A stretch of DNA of 64,000 nucleotides, taken from positions 310,001-374,000 of the forward strand of contig NZ_LMVK01000012.1 in NCBI RefSeq assembly GCF_001541315.1, given 5' to 3'. This DNA comes from Agrobacterium tumefaciens str. B6 (GTDB lineage: Bacteria; Pseudomonadota; Alphaproteobacteria; Rhizobiales; Rhizobiaceae). A model generated the notes under the pieces. The model did no database searches, was not told the DNA's origin, and worked only from the letters and a program-made list of their open reading frames with translations. The translations under genes were made by a program, and so were the position numbers. How positions within the stretch are numbered: position 1 is the stretch's first letter; each line of letters starts with the position of its first letter. Positions 11,952 to 21,412 of the stretch are shown here, in pieces.

Positions 11952-13471
11952 CTCGATCAGAAGCACAGGGGCGGCTGACCGGCCTTGCCCCCGTTTCCGT
12001 CATAGATATTGGTTCGAACTCCGTTCGTCTTGTTGTATATGAAGGTCTTTCCCGCGCGCCCGCGGTGCTGTTCAACGAAAAGGTCCTGTGCGGCCTTGGC
12101 AAGGGACTGGCGCTGACGGGCCGCATGCATGAGGAAGGCGTCAGCCGGGCGCTGATGGCGCTCAGGCGTTTTCATGTACTTTCCGAGCAGGCGCAGGCGC
12201 AGAAGCTTTATGTGCTGGCGACGGCGGCGGCGCGTGAAGCGGAAAACGGCCCGGATTTCATCCGTGAGGCCGAAGCCATTCTCGGCTGCGAGATCGAGGT
12301 GTTGTCAGGCGAAAAGGAAGCGCTTTATTCCGCCTATGGCGTGATCAGCGGTTTCCATGATCCAGACGGCATCGCGGGTGACCTCGGTGGCGGTTCGCTC
12401 GAACTCATCGACATAAAGGGCAAGAGCTGCGGCCAGGGCATCACCCTGCCGCTCGGCGGCCTGCGGCTGTCGGAACAGTCGGATGGCTCGCTGGAAAAGG
12501 CGACGACCATCGCCAGAAAACATGTCAAATCCTTTGCGAAGCTGTTGGCGGCGGGCGAGGGGCGCACCTTCTATGCAGTCGGCGGCACCTGGCGAAACAT
12601 TGCCAAGCTGCACATGGAAATATCAGGCTATCCGCTGCACATGATGCAGGGTTATGAATTGCCGCTCGAGGAAATGCTGAATTTTCTCGAGGAGGTCATC
12701 GTCTCCCGGGACAGCAAGGACCCGGCCTGGCAGGCGGTTTCCAAGAACCGCCGTTCGCTTCTGCCGTTTGGCGCCATCGCCATGCGCGAAGTTCTGAAGG
12801 CGATGAAACCGGCAAAGATCGCCTTCTCTGCGCAGGGTGTGCGCGAAGGTTATCTCTATTCGCTGTTGACGGAAGCCGAGCGTGAATCCGATCCGCTGCT
12901 GGTCGCGGCTGATGAACTTGCCATTCTGCGCGCCCGCTCGCCGGAACATGCGCGCGAATTGGCGGACTGGAGCGGCCGCACCTTTCCGGTTTTCGGCGTC
13001 GACGAGACGGAAGAGGAAAGCCGTTACCGGCAGGCGGCCTGCCTTCTCGCCGATATCAGCTGGCGCGCCCATCCGGATTATCGTGGCCTGCAGGCGCTCA
13101 ACATCATCGCCCATTCCTCCTTCGTGGCGATCACCCATCCCGGCCGCGCCTATATTGCGCTCGCCAATTATTATCGCTTCGAGGGTCTGAACGACAACGG
13201 CACCACCGAGCCGCTCGCGGCGATGGCGGGCGACCGGTTGCAGGAACTTGGCAAGTTGCTCGGCGGCCTGCTGCGCGTGGTTTATCTTTTCTCGGCCTCG
13301 ATGCCCGGTGTCGTTGACCACCTGAAATTCCGCAAGTCCGACAATCCGGATCTTGATCTCGAATTCGTGGTGCCGCACGATTATTGCGATTTCGCCGGCG
13401 AGCGGCTGGACGGGCGTTTGCAGCAGCTGGCGAAGCTGACCGGCAAGCGGCTGGCATTCGTGTTCGAGTAA
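11948..13471 (+). CDS. ppx: exopolyphosphatase
   Basis: A 507-residue Ppx/GppA phosphatase that releases phosphate from polyphosphate ends and may also act on pppGpp. The actin-like fold motifs are [16 protein letters not shown] near the start and [12 protein letters not shown] about 120 residues later. The C-terminal HD-like part follows. ATG overlaps the ppk stop (ATGA), coupling synthesis and breakdown of polyphosphate in one operon. It converges with the acetyltransferase on the other strand, leaving 31 bp. Confidence 0.95.
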   Translation: MTRSEAQGRLTGLAPVSVIDIGSNSVRLVVYEGLSRAPAVLFNEKVLCGLGKGLALTGRMHEEGVSRALMALRRFHVLSEQAQAQKLYVLATAAAREAENGPDFIREAEAILGCEIEVLSGEKEALYSAYGVISGFHDPDGIAGDLGGGSLELIDIKGKSCGQGITLPLGGLRLSEQSDGSLEKATTIARKHVKSFAKLLAAGEGRTFYAVGGTWRNIAKLHMEISGYPLHMMQGYELPLEEMLNFLEEVIVSRDSKDPAWQAVSKNRRSLLPFGAIAMREVLKAMKPAKIAFSAQGVREGYLYSLLTEAERESDPLLVAADELAILRARSPEHARELADWSGRTFPVFGVDETEEESRYRQAACLLADISWRAHPDYRGLQALNIIAHSSFVAITHPGRAYIALANYYRFEGLNDNGTTEPLAAMAGDRLQELGKLLGGLLRVVYLFSASMPGVVDHLKFRKSDNPDLDLEFVVPHDYCDFAGERLDGRLQQLAKLTGKRLAFVFE

Positions 13472-13502
13472 AGAACGGGAACGATCTGTTTTGCGGCGCA
13501 GG

Positions 13503-14135
13503 CTAGGACCAGCGCTCGCAAAAGGCTTCGATATCGTTCGACTGAAAGTCGGAAAGCCGCGCCATGATCGTTTCGAATGGCCAGTCCCACCAGGCGATGG
13601 ACGTAAGCTTTTCCGCGATGGATCGCGAAAACCGCTCGCGGATGATTTTCGCGGGCACACCGCCGACAATGGTGTAGGGCGGCACATCCTTGGTGACGAC
13701 GGCGCCGGCGGCGAGCACTGCCCCGTCCCCGACCGTTACGCCTGGCAGGACGATAACCCCGTGACCGATCCAGACATCGTGACCGATAATGGCGCGGTCC
13801 TGCTTGCGCTGGTCGAAAAAGGCGTCGTCGCGCACCGCATCGGCAGAGTAATATTCCGGGCAGTAGCTGAAACGATGCATGGATGGCCGGTCCATCGGAT
13901 GGTTCGGCGCGCCTATCCGGACCTCCGCAGCGATGGCGCAGAATTTTCCGACGATCGCGTCACCGACCATGCAGCGGGGTCCAAGGTAGGAATAATTCCC
14001 GAGTTCGACATTGTGCAGGGATGTATCCGCCAGAATTTCGCAGCACTCGCCGACGTTTGAATCTCTTATGCTCGCCGTCGCATGGATGACGGTTTCTGCG
14101 ATTTTCGGGCGCTTGATTTGCAAAGACGAATCCAT
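13503..14135 (-). CDS. hexapeptide-repeat acetyltransferase, xenobiotic / phosphonate-type
   Basis: A 210-residue left-handed beta-helix acyltransferase. Hexapeptide turns run through [35 protein letters not shown], and the family-typical [13 protein letters not shown] follows. The loop [11 protein letters not shown], the extended loop after it and the WWDWP segment resemble the hexapeptide transferases found in phosphonate-utilisation loci. No phn genes lie nearby, so the link to phosphonates is weak. It presumably uses acetyl-CoA; the acceptor is unknown. Confidence 0.82.
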   Translation of the reverse strand: MDSSLQIKRPKIAETVIHATASIRDSNVGECCEILADTSLHNVELGNYSYLGPRCMVGDAIVGKFCAIAAEVRIGAPNHPMDRPSMHRFSYCPEYYSADAVRDDAFFDQRKQDRAIIGHDVWIGHGVIVLPGVTVGDGAVLAAGAVVTKDVPPYTIVGGVPAKIIRERFSRSIAEKLTSIAWWDWPFETIMARLSDFQSNDIEAFCERWS

Positions 14136-14288
14136 TCCAGCCTCCAGATTTGCGCTTGCTTAACCGGGGATGATGAAAGACCTGTGACGTGGATAGACAA
14201 AGCGGTTCAATAAAACCGGCTGCTCACTCGTCAATGCGCATCATGCGGTTTGCCCGGGAGAGCGAAATCCTGTTTTTACGGGCGTATG

Positions 14289-14636
14289 TCACTCATTGGA
14301 GATATTGGCGGCGGGATCTCGTTTCTTCCAGTAGTGTTCGGTGATGTTTTGAGCGTTTCGAATGATGTGACCAGCGATTTCAGGGTCTCCGCCCTCGAAT
14401 GTTTCCGGATCGGCGCCGCATAACAGCAGGAAGAGCTGCTGATGAGCGACAGCGACAAAATAATCGCTGGGCGGTGGCTGCATGTCTGAATCGACAGCCT
14501 GGAATGCCTCGGCGACCTCTTTGCTGGCGCGCTCAAGCGCTGCGTGAATGGTGGCCATCATTGCCGCTTCCTTGCGCTGCAATATGTCCTGAACCTGCCG
14601 CTCCGCCGGTGTCAGAACCGGGCAACTCTCGCTCAT
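14289..14636 (-). CDS. small protein of unknown function (115 aa)
   Basis: A 115-residue soluble protein, largely helical by composition, with no recognised motif. It has one central hydrophobic patch (YFVAVAHQQLFLLLCG) that is too polar at its edges to be a clear membrane span. AGGAGA nine bases before ATG 14636 supports that start over the in-frame ATG at 14660. Coding use resembles that of its neighbours. The function is unknown. Confidence 0.6.
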   Translation of the reverse strand: MSESCPVLTPAERQVQDILQRKEAAMMATIHAALERASKEVAEAFQAVDSDMQPPPSDYFVAVAHQQLFLLLCGADPETFEGGDPEIAGHIIRNAQNITEHYWKKRDPAANISNE

Positions 14637-14807
14637 CGAATGTCTCTCCTGTCGGTGCAACCATTTCGCTGAGCGATATTATCGCATGGATTGTGTCCGC
14701 TTTACGGGAAAGATTGAAATGATGGTGCTGAAGCATGGCGCAATGATTGACCACATACCGGGTTCGCGGGCGAAACGGCAATGGGCTGGCACTGCTTTGC
14801 AAACGGC

Positions 14808-15155
14808 TCAGCCGTGCCCCAGTGCTTTCCGGATGCAGGCGCTGAGATAGGCATATTGCAGGGGCGTTATCGTCGCCATGGCTTCCGTGCGGCTGGCAAG
14901 TCTGTCCTGGTAACCGACAGGAATATCGAACTGGCTGAAGGTGAAATCCCAGCGGGTGCCTTCAAGGATATTGTAAAAATGGTCGGCGCCGCTGACGGCG
15001 GTTTTGGCAAGCTCGCCGCCGAAAATATCCTGCACCACCAGCGCGGTGACGCTGCCTTGTCCTCTGGCGGGGTTTTCGCGTGACCAGAGGCTGCTGGTCT
15101 CACCCGACCAGCTTTTCTTCAGGGCGTAATAAAGTCTCTCTGCGTGGTCCTGCAT
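14808..15155 (-). CDS. YunG-like protein (115 aa)
   Basis: A 115-residue protein resembling the Bacillus YunG family. Recognisable segments are ALKKSWSGETSSLW, GQGSVTALVVQDIFGGEL and HFYNILEGTRWDFTFSQF. In the family this pattern (Cys/Ser-containing GQ-V-ALVVQD, then H-YN) resembles a small papain-like fold, but here the usual Cys of GQCS is Ser (GQGSV). Catalysis is therefore doubtful. The start was placed at ATG 15155 where family similarity begins; longer in-frame starts exist upstream. Function unknown. Confidence 0.7.
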   Translation of the reverse strand: MQDHAERLYYALKKSWSGETSSLWSRENPARGQGSVTALVVQDIFGGELAKTAVSGADHFYNILEGTRWDFTFSQFDIPVGYQDRLASRTEAMATITPLQYAYLSACIRKALGHG

Positions 15156-15293
15156 CAAACGTCTTCTTTTCCGCAAGCATGTTTCGGTTGGAATACGAGA
15201 ATCGGAACGGAGCGCCATGCAGACCATCTGGTCTACCGGGCGCTCCGTCCGGATCATTTGCAGCTGCCAGGGCGATTGGCAGCGGCCGTGGTC

Positions 15294-16652
15294 TTACTTC
15301 GCGTCGAGCAGGTCCTTGACCTCAAGCAGGACGAACTCGTTGTCGTCAGCCTTGTCCAGAGCGCGGCCGGCCGAGAAGGGCAGGTTGTTGTCGTTGCCGA
15401 CGATGATATGTGTGGCATCGACGCGATCGACATTCTCGATGGTGACGAAAGGCATGTCGTAATAGCCATTGCCGCCACCCTGACGCTTCTTGTTATCAGG
15501 ATCGGAGATTTTCAGAAGATCGATATAGCCGATCTTGCGCGCGGCCTTGCCGACATTGGCGTCATTGAATTCGATCTTGTAGATGCGCTTCACCTTGGAA
15601 GGCACGGCAACGCAGTTTGCTTCCGGCTTCTTCGGGTCGGCGCAGGCCTTGTCGGCGGTGCCGGCGCCATTGTCACGCTCGATGACCAGCGCGGTGCTGT
15701 CATCCAGCATGTTGAAGTCACCGATGGCTTCGCCGCCCTGCGCCAGCGGATAGAGCCACGTGCGGCCGGTCCATTCCTTCTTGGCGGTATCGAGCTCGAT
15801 GATGCGCAGTGCGGTTGCGCCGTCCTCGGTCTTCTCCACCTGGCCGTCAGCCATGTAAAGCGGGCCTTCCAGCAGGCCGTAGAGCTTGGAGCCGTCCTTG
15901 GAGAGCGCCATGCCTTCATAACCGCCCGAGCGCTTCAGGTTGAAGGCCGGCATCTTCTGCGTGGGGTTGCCGGGCAGGGCAAGGGTGGGGTGATCGGGAG
16001 ACTTCACCTCGATGTCGCCAGCCTTGGTGGAGACCACGTCGGTCAGCTTGCCGTCACGGGTAAATTTCAGGATGTAGGGCCCGAATTCCTCGCCGACCCA
16101 GAAACCATCGGCAACGGGCTGAATGGATTCGACGTCGAAATCGGCGCCCGTCAGGTAACGCTTGCTCGAACCTTCGAGAACGATGGGGAAAGGCGCCTTC
16201 ATGTCGGGATCGGAGAGGAACACGGTTTCAAGCGCGTTGACCTTGCCGGCGTCCCAGTCGAACTTCAGATGGTGAAGCATCAGCATGGCGTCGCTGGAAT
16301 TGAGCTTGGAGCCAAAGCCATTGTCGGAAAGGCTCCAGAAGCTGCCGTCGGGCATGGCCTTGATGCCGGAAAAACCCTGCATCGGCTGGCCGTTGAACGG
16401 CATGGAAAGGCCGGTCAGGCGCACGCCATCCTTGCCGGGCACGGTGCCGAGACCTTCGGCGCGCTTGCGATCAGCGGTCGTGAACTTGGCGGAGGTCTTG
16501 AGATGTTCAGGCGCGTCAGCAGGTGCTGCGATGATGGTATTGGCCGGCAGGATGGCGTGGGAGACCAGCTTTGCCGGAAATTCCTGTTCCGCCGCATGCG
16601 ACGCGGAGGCGAGCGCAAGAATGGCGCAGGATGCAAAAAGAATGTGCTTCAT
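15294..16652 (-). CDS. secreted phytase-like esterase domain protein
   Basis: A 452-residue exported protein. It has a signal peptide (residues 1-20, ASASHAAEQ) and a beta-propeller-like domain of the 'esterase-like activity of phytase' family. Typical segments are MQGFSGIKAMPDGSFWSLSDNGFGSKLNSSDA and DGFWVGEEFGPYILKF. It may hydrolyse a phosphate or carboxylic ester in the periplasm; the substrate is unknown. The start at 16652 follows GAGAGGGG by nine bases. It lies apart from recognised phosphate-uptake genes. Confidence 0.85.
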   Translation of the reverse strand: MKHILFASCAILALASASHAAEQEFPAKLVSHAILPANTIIAAPADAPEHLKTSAKFTTADRKRAEGLGTVPGKDGVRLTGLSMPFNGQPMQGFSGIKAMPDGSFWSLSDNGFGSKLNSSDAMLMLHHLKFDWDAGKVNALETVFLSDPDMKAPFPIVLEGSSKRYLTGADFDVESIQPVADGFWVGEEFGPYILKFTRDGKLTDVVSTKAGDIEVKSPDHPTLALPGNPTQKMPAFNLKRSGGYEGMALSKDGSKLYGLLEGPLYMADGQVEKTEDGATALRIIELDTAKKEWTGRTWLYPLAQGGEAIGDFNMLDDSTALVIERDNGAGTADKACADPKKPEANCVAVPSKVKRIYKIEFNDANVGKAARKIGYIDLLKISDPDNKKRQGGGNGYYDMPFVTIENVDRVDATHIIVGNDNNLPFSAGRALDKADDNEFVLLEVKDLLDAK

Positions 16653-16806
16653 GATGGAGACCCCTCTCAATACCTGTTGAAGATAGGATTGAGGCGATAG
16701 GGTCGTCGCATGACAGGCAGGTGATTGCCGTTTGAAGCTTTGATGAATTTTGATGACGGCCGTAGCGGTAAATGGAACGGCGCGGCATTTTGCAGCCGTT
16801 TACCCC

Positions 16807-17835
16807 TTAAACCACAGGGGGCTGGTATTGGCTGAGTGTGCAGACGCCCAGCGTCTGGCCACGACCTTTCACGGCATGTTCGCCCAGATATTCGCTGCGA
16901 ACGCCTTTCGGAAGCACCAGCTGATGAGCGAGGTCTGCCGATATGAGCACCGGATGACCGAGCATCTTGCTGAGCGATTCGAGACGCGATGTGGTGTTCA
17001 CGGTATCGCCGAAATAGGTGATCTTGTGATGATCGACGCCTATTTCCGCCGTGATGACCGGCCCGCCATGGATGGCGAAGCGCAGGCGCGGCACTTCGCC
17101 AAAGCGGGAGAGCCACATGTCCCGGTTGCTTTCAACCGTCGCCTGAATATCGAATACGCAGCGCACGCAGGCCGCCCGCCTTATCGCCATATGATAAGGC
17201 CAGGTGATGATGGCGGCGTCGCCAATATAATCGTCGATGACACCGCCGTGTTTTCTGACCGGCGCGGCATAACTTGCGAAAATTTCGCCGAGAAACTCCT
17301 GGGCTTTCAGGTCTCCATGGGTTTCGGCAAAGGAGGTGGAGCCGACGAGATCGATGAAGATGAAGACGCGGTCTTCGCTGACGGGGCGGCGATAGCGACC
17401 GAGAATGAGATCGATGAAGATATCGCGGCCGAGAAGCTCGCGTACGCGCATGATGAAGACGATGATGCCGCAGACGATGAGGGTAAAGATCAGCGTCTGC
17501 ACTTCGGCGTGCACCGCCCGTTTCCAGGTGCCGGGAAATATCCCGCTCAACCACAGGATGGTGCCGCCAAGCCCGAATCCGCAAAAGACGAGGATGGCAT
17601 AGATGATGAGGCCGACGGCGATATAGGCGGGCGTGGGCAAAGCGCTGACCTGCCGCGACAGGCCGGGCATGATGTAACCGCGTTCAAAAGCAAGAATCGG
17701 TGCGCAGGCGAAGAGCGCATAGGTCGCGCCGATCAGCGCGCCGCCGCCATATTCCAGAAAGGCGTAGGCCACGCCGCTGCCGGCCACGGCAACGAACAGC
17801 ACCACGTAATCCAGAATGGGCAGCAATTTTTTCAT
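16807..17835 (-). CDS. membrane-anchored class III adenylate/guanylate cyclase
   Basis: A 342-residue protein with about four membrane segments in residues 8-130 and a class III cyclase domain from about residue 155. Metal-binding acidic residues are Asp162 in VFIFIDLVGSTSFAE and Asp206 in YIGDAAIITWP. The ribose/transition-state motif is YFGDTVNTTSRLES. The domain therefore looks catalytically intact and should make cAMP (or cGMP) from the cytoplasmic side. Rhizobia have many such cyclases with different sensor parts; the signal here is unknown. Confidence 0.9.
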   Translation of the reverse strand: MKKLLPILDYVVLFVAVAGSGVAYAFLEYGGGALIGATYALFACAPILAFERGYIMPGLSRQVSALPTPAYIAVGLIIYAILVFCGFGLGGTILWLSGIFPGTWKRAVHAEVQTLIFTLIVCGIIVFIMRVRELLGRDIFIDLILGRYRRPVSEDRVFIFIDLVGSTSFAETHGDLKAQEFLGEIFASYAAPVRKHGGVIDDYIGDAAIITWPYHMAIRRAACVRCVFDIQATVESNRDMWLSRFGEVPRLRFAIHGGPVITAEIGVDHHKITYFGDTVNTTSRLESLSKMLGHPVLISADLAHQLVLPKGVRSEYLGEHAVKGRGQTLGVCTLSQYQPPVV

Positions 17836-18019
17836 GTCGGTTCTTGATCTCGGGAAGGGGAGGCCCCGCGCTCCCTTCGGGCGAAGCTTCTGTTCAGGTC
17901 ATATGCGACATTAGTGTGGAAAAAGCGCTGCAAAAAGTGAGCAATCGGTAAGGTTGCATGAAGGATTGGTAAGGCTGTTGCGCCGTTGCCGCAAAATCAG
18001 CACCACCGCCGCTCTACGT

Positions 18020-18625
18020 CTAATAGGATGTTCTGTAATAGACGGTTTCAAGCGGGGATTGCGGCCTGTCGTCCGGCGAGCGGCTCGACCATTTGACGGG
18101 AAAGGCGGCAAAACGCAGCTTGTTACCGTCGATCCATGCCCGGTCGAACAGGGTTTCGCCCTTGCGGGCGAAGGCGATGGCGGCGCAGGGGCGGCCGTCG
18201 ACATCGAAGGGAATGTTGTCCTTCCAGCCGCCCAAGCCGCAGCCCATGCCTTTCGGGTCGCGATTATAGTGGTCAACGACGTCGCCGTCATTCGGCGTCA
18301 TGGTGATGGCGGTGACGGTATGGGCAAAGAGCAGGCTGTCCTGATCTTTCAGGCCGCCATCCAGCGTGCCTTCATAACGCACCTGAACCGTGGGCTGCTG
18401 GCAGCCGCTGCGGGCATAGATCTGCGAGACCGCGTGCATGCGATTGTCGCGAATGGTGATGCGGGTGACGATGCCATGTCGGTCGTTCTTGCCGATCTTA
18501 AGGCAGTCGGTCGTCCATTCGCCCTGAAGATCGACCTTCTCTTCGGCGGTCCGGGCGGGAAGAGAGGGAAGAATGCCGGCCGCCGTAAAAAGGGCGGCGA
18601 GCAGCAGAGTGTGGGCAGGTTTCAT
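18020..18625 (-). CDS. secreted protein of unknown function (201 aa)
   Basis: A 201-residue protein with a Sec signal peptide (MKPAHTLLLAALFTAAGILP, cleavage near PARTAEE). Several cysteines in the mature part (TDCLKIG, SGCQQP, GMGCGLG, GRPCAAI) could form two disulfides in the periplasm. No family was recognised with confidence. GAGGG ahead of ATG 18625 supports the start over the in-frame ATG at 18652. It is separated by 184 bp from the cyclase and is likely its own unit. Confidence 0.72.
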   Translation of the reverse strand: MKPAHTLLLAALFTAAGILPSLPARTAEEKVDLQGEWTTDCLKIGKNDRHGIVTRITIRDNRMHAVSQIYARSGCQQPTVQVRYEGTLDGGLKDQDSLLFAHTVTAITMTPNDGDVVDHYNRDPKGMGCGLGGWKDNIPFDVDGRPCAAIAFARKGETLFDRAWIDGNKLRFAAFPVKWSSRSPDDRPQSPLETVYYRTSY

Positions 18626-18706
18626 GGCAATACCCTCAAATCGCGCGACCATCGGTTAAGAGATGGGACGCGATGCGGGCAAAATTGGGGAGAAAGCGGC
18701 GGGCGA

Positions 18707-19867
18707 TTACGCCTCGCTTGCCGCAACCTCCACCGCCTCGACCTTCTTGCCGGCGAAACGCAATGCCACTTCGCCATTGATGAGCTTCAAGGCTACATCG
18801 CCGAACAGCTCACGCCGCCAGCCGGTCAGCGCCGCAACGGTCGCCTTCTCGCCTTCGGAGGCGATCTTGTCCAGATCGTCGCTATTGGCGATGACCTTGG
18901 CGGCGACGCCGTGCTTATCTGCGGTGAGCTTCAGGAGAACCTTGAGCAGCTCCACGGCAGCGCCGGAACCTTCCGGTGCATGGCTGTGGCGCGGCGCCTT
19001 CGGCATTTCCTCCTTCGGAAGCGCCAGCGCTGCATTCACGGTCTCGATGATGGCGGTGCCGGAGGCGGATCGTTCCCAGCCCTTGGGGATGGTGCGCAGA
19101 CGCGACAGCGCCTCGGTATCCTTCGGTTGCTGCTGGGCGATTTCGAAGATTGCATCGTCTTTCAGGACGCGCGAACGCGGCACGTTGCGCGAACGCGCTT
19201 CACGCTCGCGCCAGGCGGCGACGAATTTGAGGATGGCGAGTTCCGTCGGCTTGCGCAGGCGCGATTTCAACCGCAGCCATGCATCGTCGGGATGCATGTC
19301 ATAGGTGTCGCGCGATTCCAGAATGTCCATCTCTTCGGTCAGCCACAGCGAGCGACCTTCGCGCTCCAGCTGCGCCTTCAGCGCCAGATAGACATCGCGC
19401 AGATGCGTCACGTCGGCGAGCGCGTAGTCCAGCTGCTTTTCGGTCAGCGGACGGCGGCTCCAGTCGGTGAAACGCGAGGATTTGTCGATCTGCACGTTCT
19501 TGATCTTCTGAACCAGCTGGTCGTAGGAGATCGAATCGCCGAAACCGCAGACCATGGCGGCGACCTGCGTATCGAAGATCGGATGGGGAATGAGCCCGCC
19601 GAGATGGTAGATGATTTCGATATCCTGCCGCGCGGCATGGAAAACCTTCACGACATCAGGATTGGCCATCAGTTCGAACAGCGGGGTGAGATCGATACCT
19701 TTTGCGAGCGGATCGACCAGCACCTCAAGCGTCGGGCTTGCCATCTGCACGAGGCAGAGTTCCGGCCAGAAGGTGGTTTCGCGCAGAAACTCGGTGTCGA
19801 TAGTAATGAATTCCGATTTCGCCAGTTCCGTGCAGGCTTCGGCGAGGGCGGCAGTCGTTTCAATCAT
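18707..19867 (-). CDS. rnd: ribonuclease D
   Basis: A 386-residue 3'-5' exoribonuclease that trims tRNA precursors. The DEDD catalytic residues are visible: FITIDTEFLRE (Asp, Glu), FHAARQDIEI (Asp) and DYALADVTHL (Tyr, Asp). A single HRDC domain follows (WLRLKSRLRKPTELAILK), the size of E. coli RNase D. ATG 19867 (MIETTAALAEACTEL) is the natural start; the frame stays open upstream to 20077, but that part overlaps the end of the MFS gene and looks non-coding. Confidence 0.95.
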   Translation of the reverse strand: MIETTAALAEACTELAKSEFITIDTEFLRETTFWPELCLVQMASPTLEVLVDPLAKGIDLTPLFELMANPDVVKVFHAARQDIEIIYHLGGLIPHPIFDTQVAAMVCGFGDSISYDQLVQKIKNVQIDKSSRFTDWSRRPLTEKQLDYALADVTHLRDVYLALKAQLEREGRSLWLTEEMDILESRDTYDMHPDDAWLRLKSRLRKPTELAILKFVAAWREREARSRNVPRSRVLKDDAIFEIAQQQPKDTEALSRLRTIPKGWERSASGTAIIETVNAALALPKEEMPKAPRHSHAPEGSGAAVELLKVLLKLTADKHGVAAKVIANSDDLDKIASEGEKATVAALTGWRRELFGDVALKLINGEVALRFAGKKVEAVEVAASEA

Positions 19868-19949
19868 TGCAAATGGCCACTCGTGAAAATTATCCGTCTT
19901 ACTTTCCCTTTGCCGGGCGCATGTCAATACAAAGCCCGCTTTTGAAGGC

Positions 19950-21221
19950 TCATGGATCGTTTTTCTCGGGCGGATTTGGCTCCGGCCCATCGTTTTTGGG
20001 CGGCGGGGGCGCGGCGAGCTTCTGAAAATAGGCCGAGGTGCGCAAAAGCGAGCGGAACCGCCAGTTCCTCTCCTCAACCGGAACGCCCTCGCGCACCTGC
20101 AGCCGGTAGATGGTGTAGGCGATGAAAACGATCTGGATCGCGGCCGTATAGCTGAACAACGCCTTCGGCCCGAACTGGTCGATCAGCACGGAAGCGAGCA
20201 GCGGCCCGACGGTTGCGCCCACCGACCAGAAGAACAAAAGCCCGGCGGAAACCATCGCATGTTCGCCCTCTTTCGCATGGTCGTTGCCGTGCGCGGAGCT
20301 GAGGGAATAGAGCGGCAGCGCAAAGGCGCCGAAGATGAAGACGCCGATGATGTTGCTCCATTCGTCCGTGCCGGCGAAGAAGGCGAGGAACAGGCCGACG
20401 ATAACAGAACCGGCGGTAGTGGCGAGAATGATGATGCGGCGATCATAACGGTCGGAATAGACGCCGAGCGGATATTGCAGCACCACGCCGCCGATGATGC
20501 CCGCACTCATGAAGGTGGCGATGGCGGTAACGGACAAGCCGATCTGTTCGGCATAGATCGGGCCGATATTACGGAACGCCGCCATGCTGAGGCCGACGGC
20601 CACGCAGCCGACGACGGCGAGCGGCGAGATACGCCAGACGGCGAAAAGATTGAAGGGAATCTGTTTCGGCGGCGCGGGGTTGGATTTGTCGGCAATCGAG
20701 ATCGGCACCAGGGACAGGGGGAGCGCCATGGCGGTCAGTGAGAATATGATGGGCCCGGCGATGCCGGCGACGGGAATGATATATTGGGCGAGCGTCACGG
20801 GGCCGAGATCAACGAAACGATAGATGGAGAGCGTGCGGGCGCGATTGGAATTCGTCACCTGCGCGTTGATCCAGCTTTCGATGGCGGCGAAAAGACAGGC
20901 GACCGCGATGCCGATCACAAAACGCATTGCCAGCCAGAAGAGCGGATGGGTGATGAGCGGCATGGCGATCGATGCGGCTGATGCAACGGCCGCCATGGTG
21001 GCGAAAGTGCGGATGTGGCCGATCTTGCGCAGCAGGCGCGTCACCGAAATGCAGCCAAGCGCGAAACCGAGGCTGTAGGCCGCGCTGATGAGGCCGATGG
21101 TGCTGGCCGAAAATCCTTCGGAGAGGCCGCGCAGCGCGATATAGGTTCCCTGCAGGCCGTTGCCGCCGATCAGAATGCCGGCGGTGACGAGAAGTGGGAT
21201 AAGAGGTCTGATCTGGCTCAT
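19950..21221 (-). CDS. MFS transporter, YcaD-like
   Basis: A 423-residue major facilitator with twelve predicted membrane helices. The loop between helices 2 and 3 contains SVTRLLRKIGHIRTF and the loop after helix 8 contains GVYSDRYDRRIII, both typical of the superfamily. The closest recalled group is YcaD. The C-terminus is proline rich (PPPPKNDGPEPNPPEKN). The substrate is unknown. It is transcribed divergently from aspS, with 191 bp between them. Confidence 0.85.
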   Translation of the reverse strand: MSQIRPLIPLLVTAGILIGGNGLQGTYIALRGLSEGFSASTIGLISAAYSLGFALGCISVTRLLRKIGHIRTFATMAAVASAASIAMPLITHPLFWLAMRFVIGIAVACLFAAIESWINAQVTNSNRARTLSIYRFVDLGPVTLAQYIIPVAGIAGPIIFSLTAMALPLSLVPISIADKSNPAPPKQIPFNLFAVWRISPLAVVGCVAVGLSMAAFRNIGPIYAEQIGLSVTAIATFMSAGIIGGVVLQYPLGVYSDRYDRRIIILATTAGSVIVGLFLAFFAGTDEWSNIIGVFIFGAFALPLYSLSSAHGNDHAKEGEHAMVSAGLLFFWSVGATVGPLLASVLIDQFGPKALFSYTAAIQIVFIAYTIYRLQVREGVPVEERNWRFRSLLRTSAYFQKLAAPPPPKNDGPEPNPPEKNDP

Positions 21222-21412
21222 TGCGGGCCGACTCGGTTTGGCGGGCTGGATTAGTCCTATCTAAAGCGAAGGCAGGGGAAAGGACAGGCTGAAGGCGACA
21301 TTGTTGCGCTTTGCCTTGACAAATCAGGCTGGCCATGCGCTTTTCCGGCAAATTTCGACAGTGCCGCCCATCTGGCCTCCAACGGGCCCACGACACGTTC
21401 CAGGATATAAAA

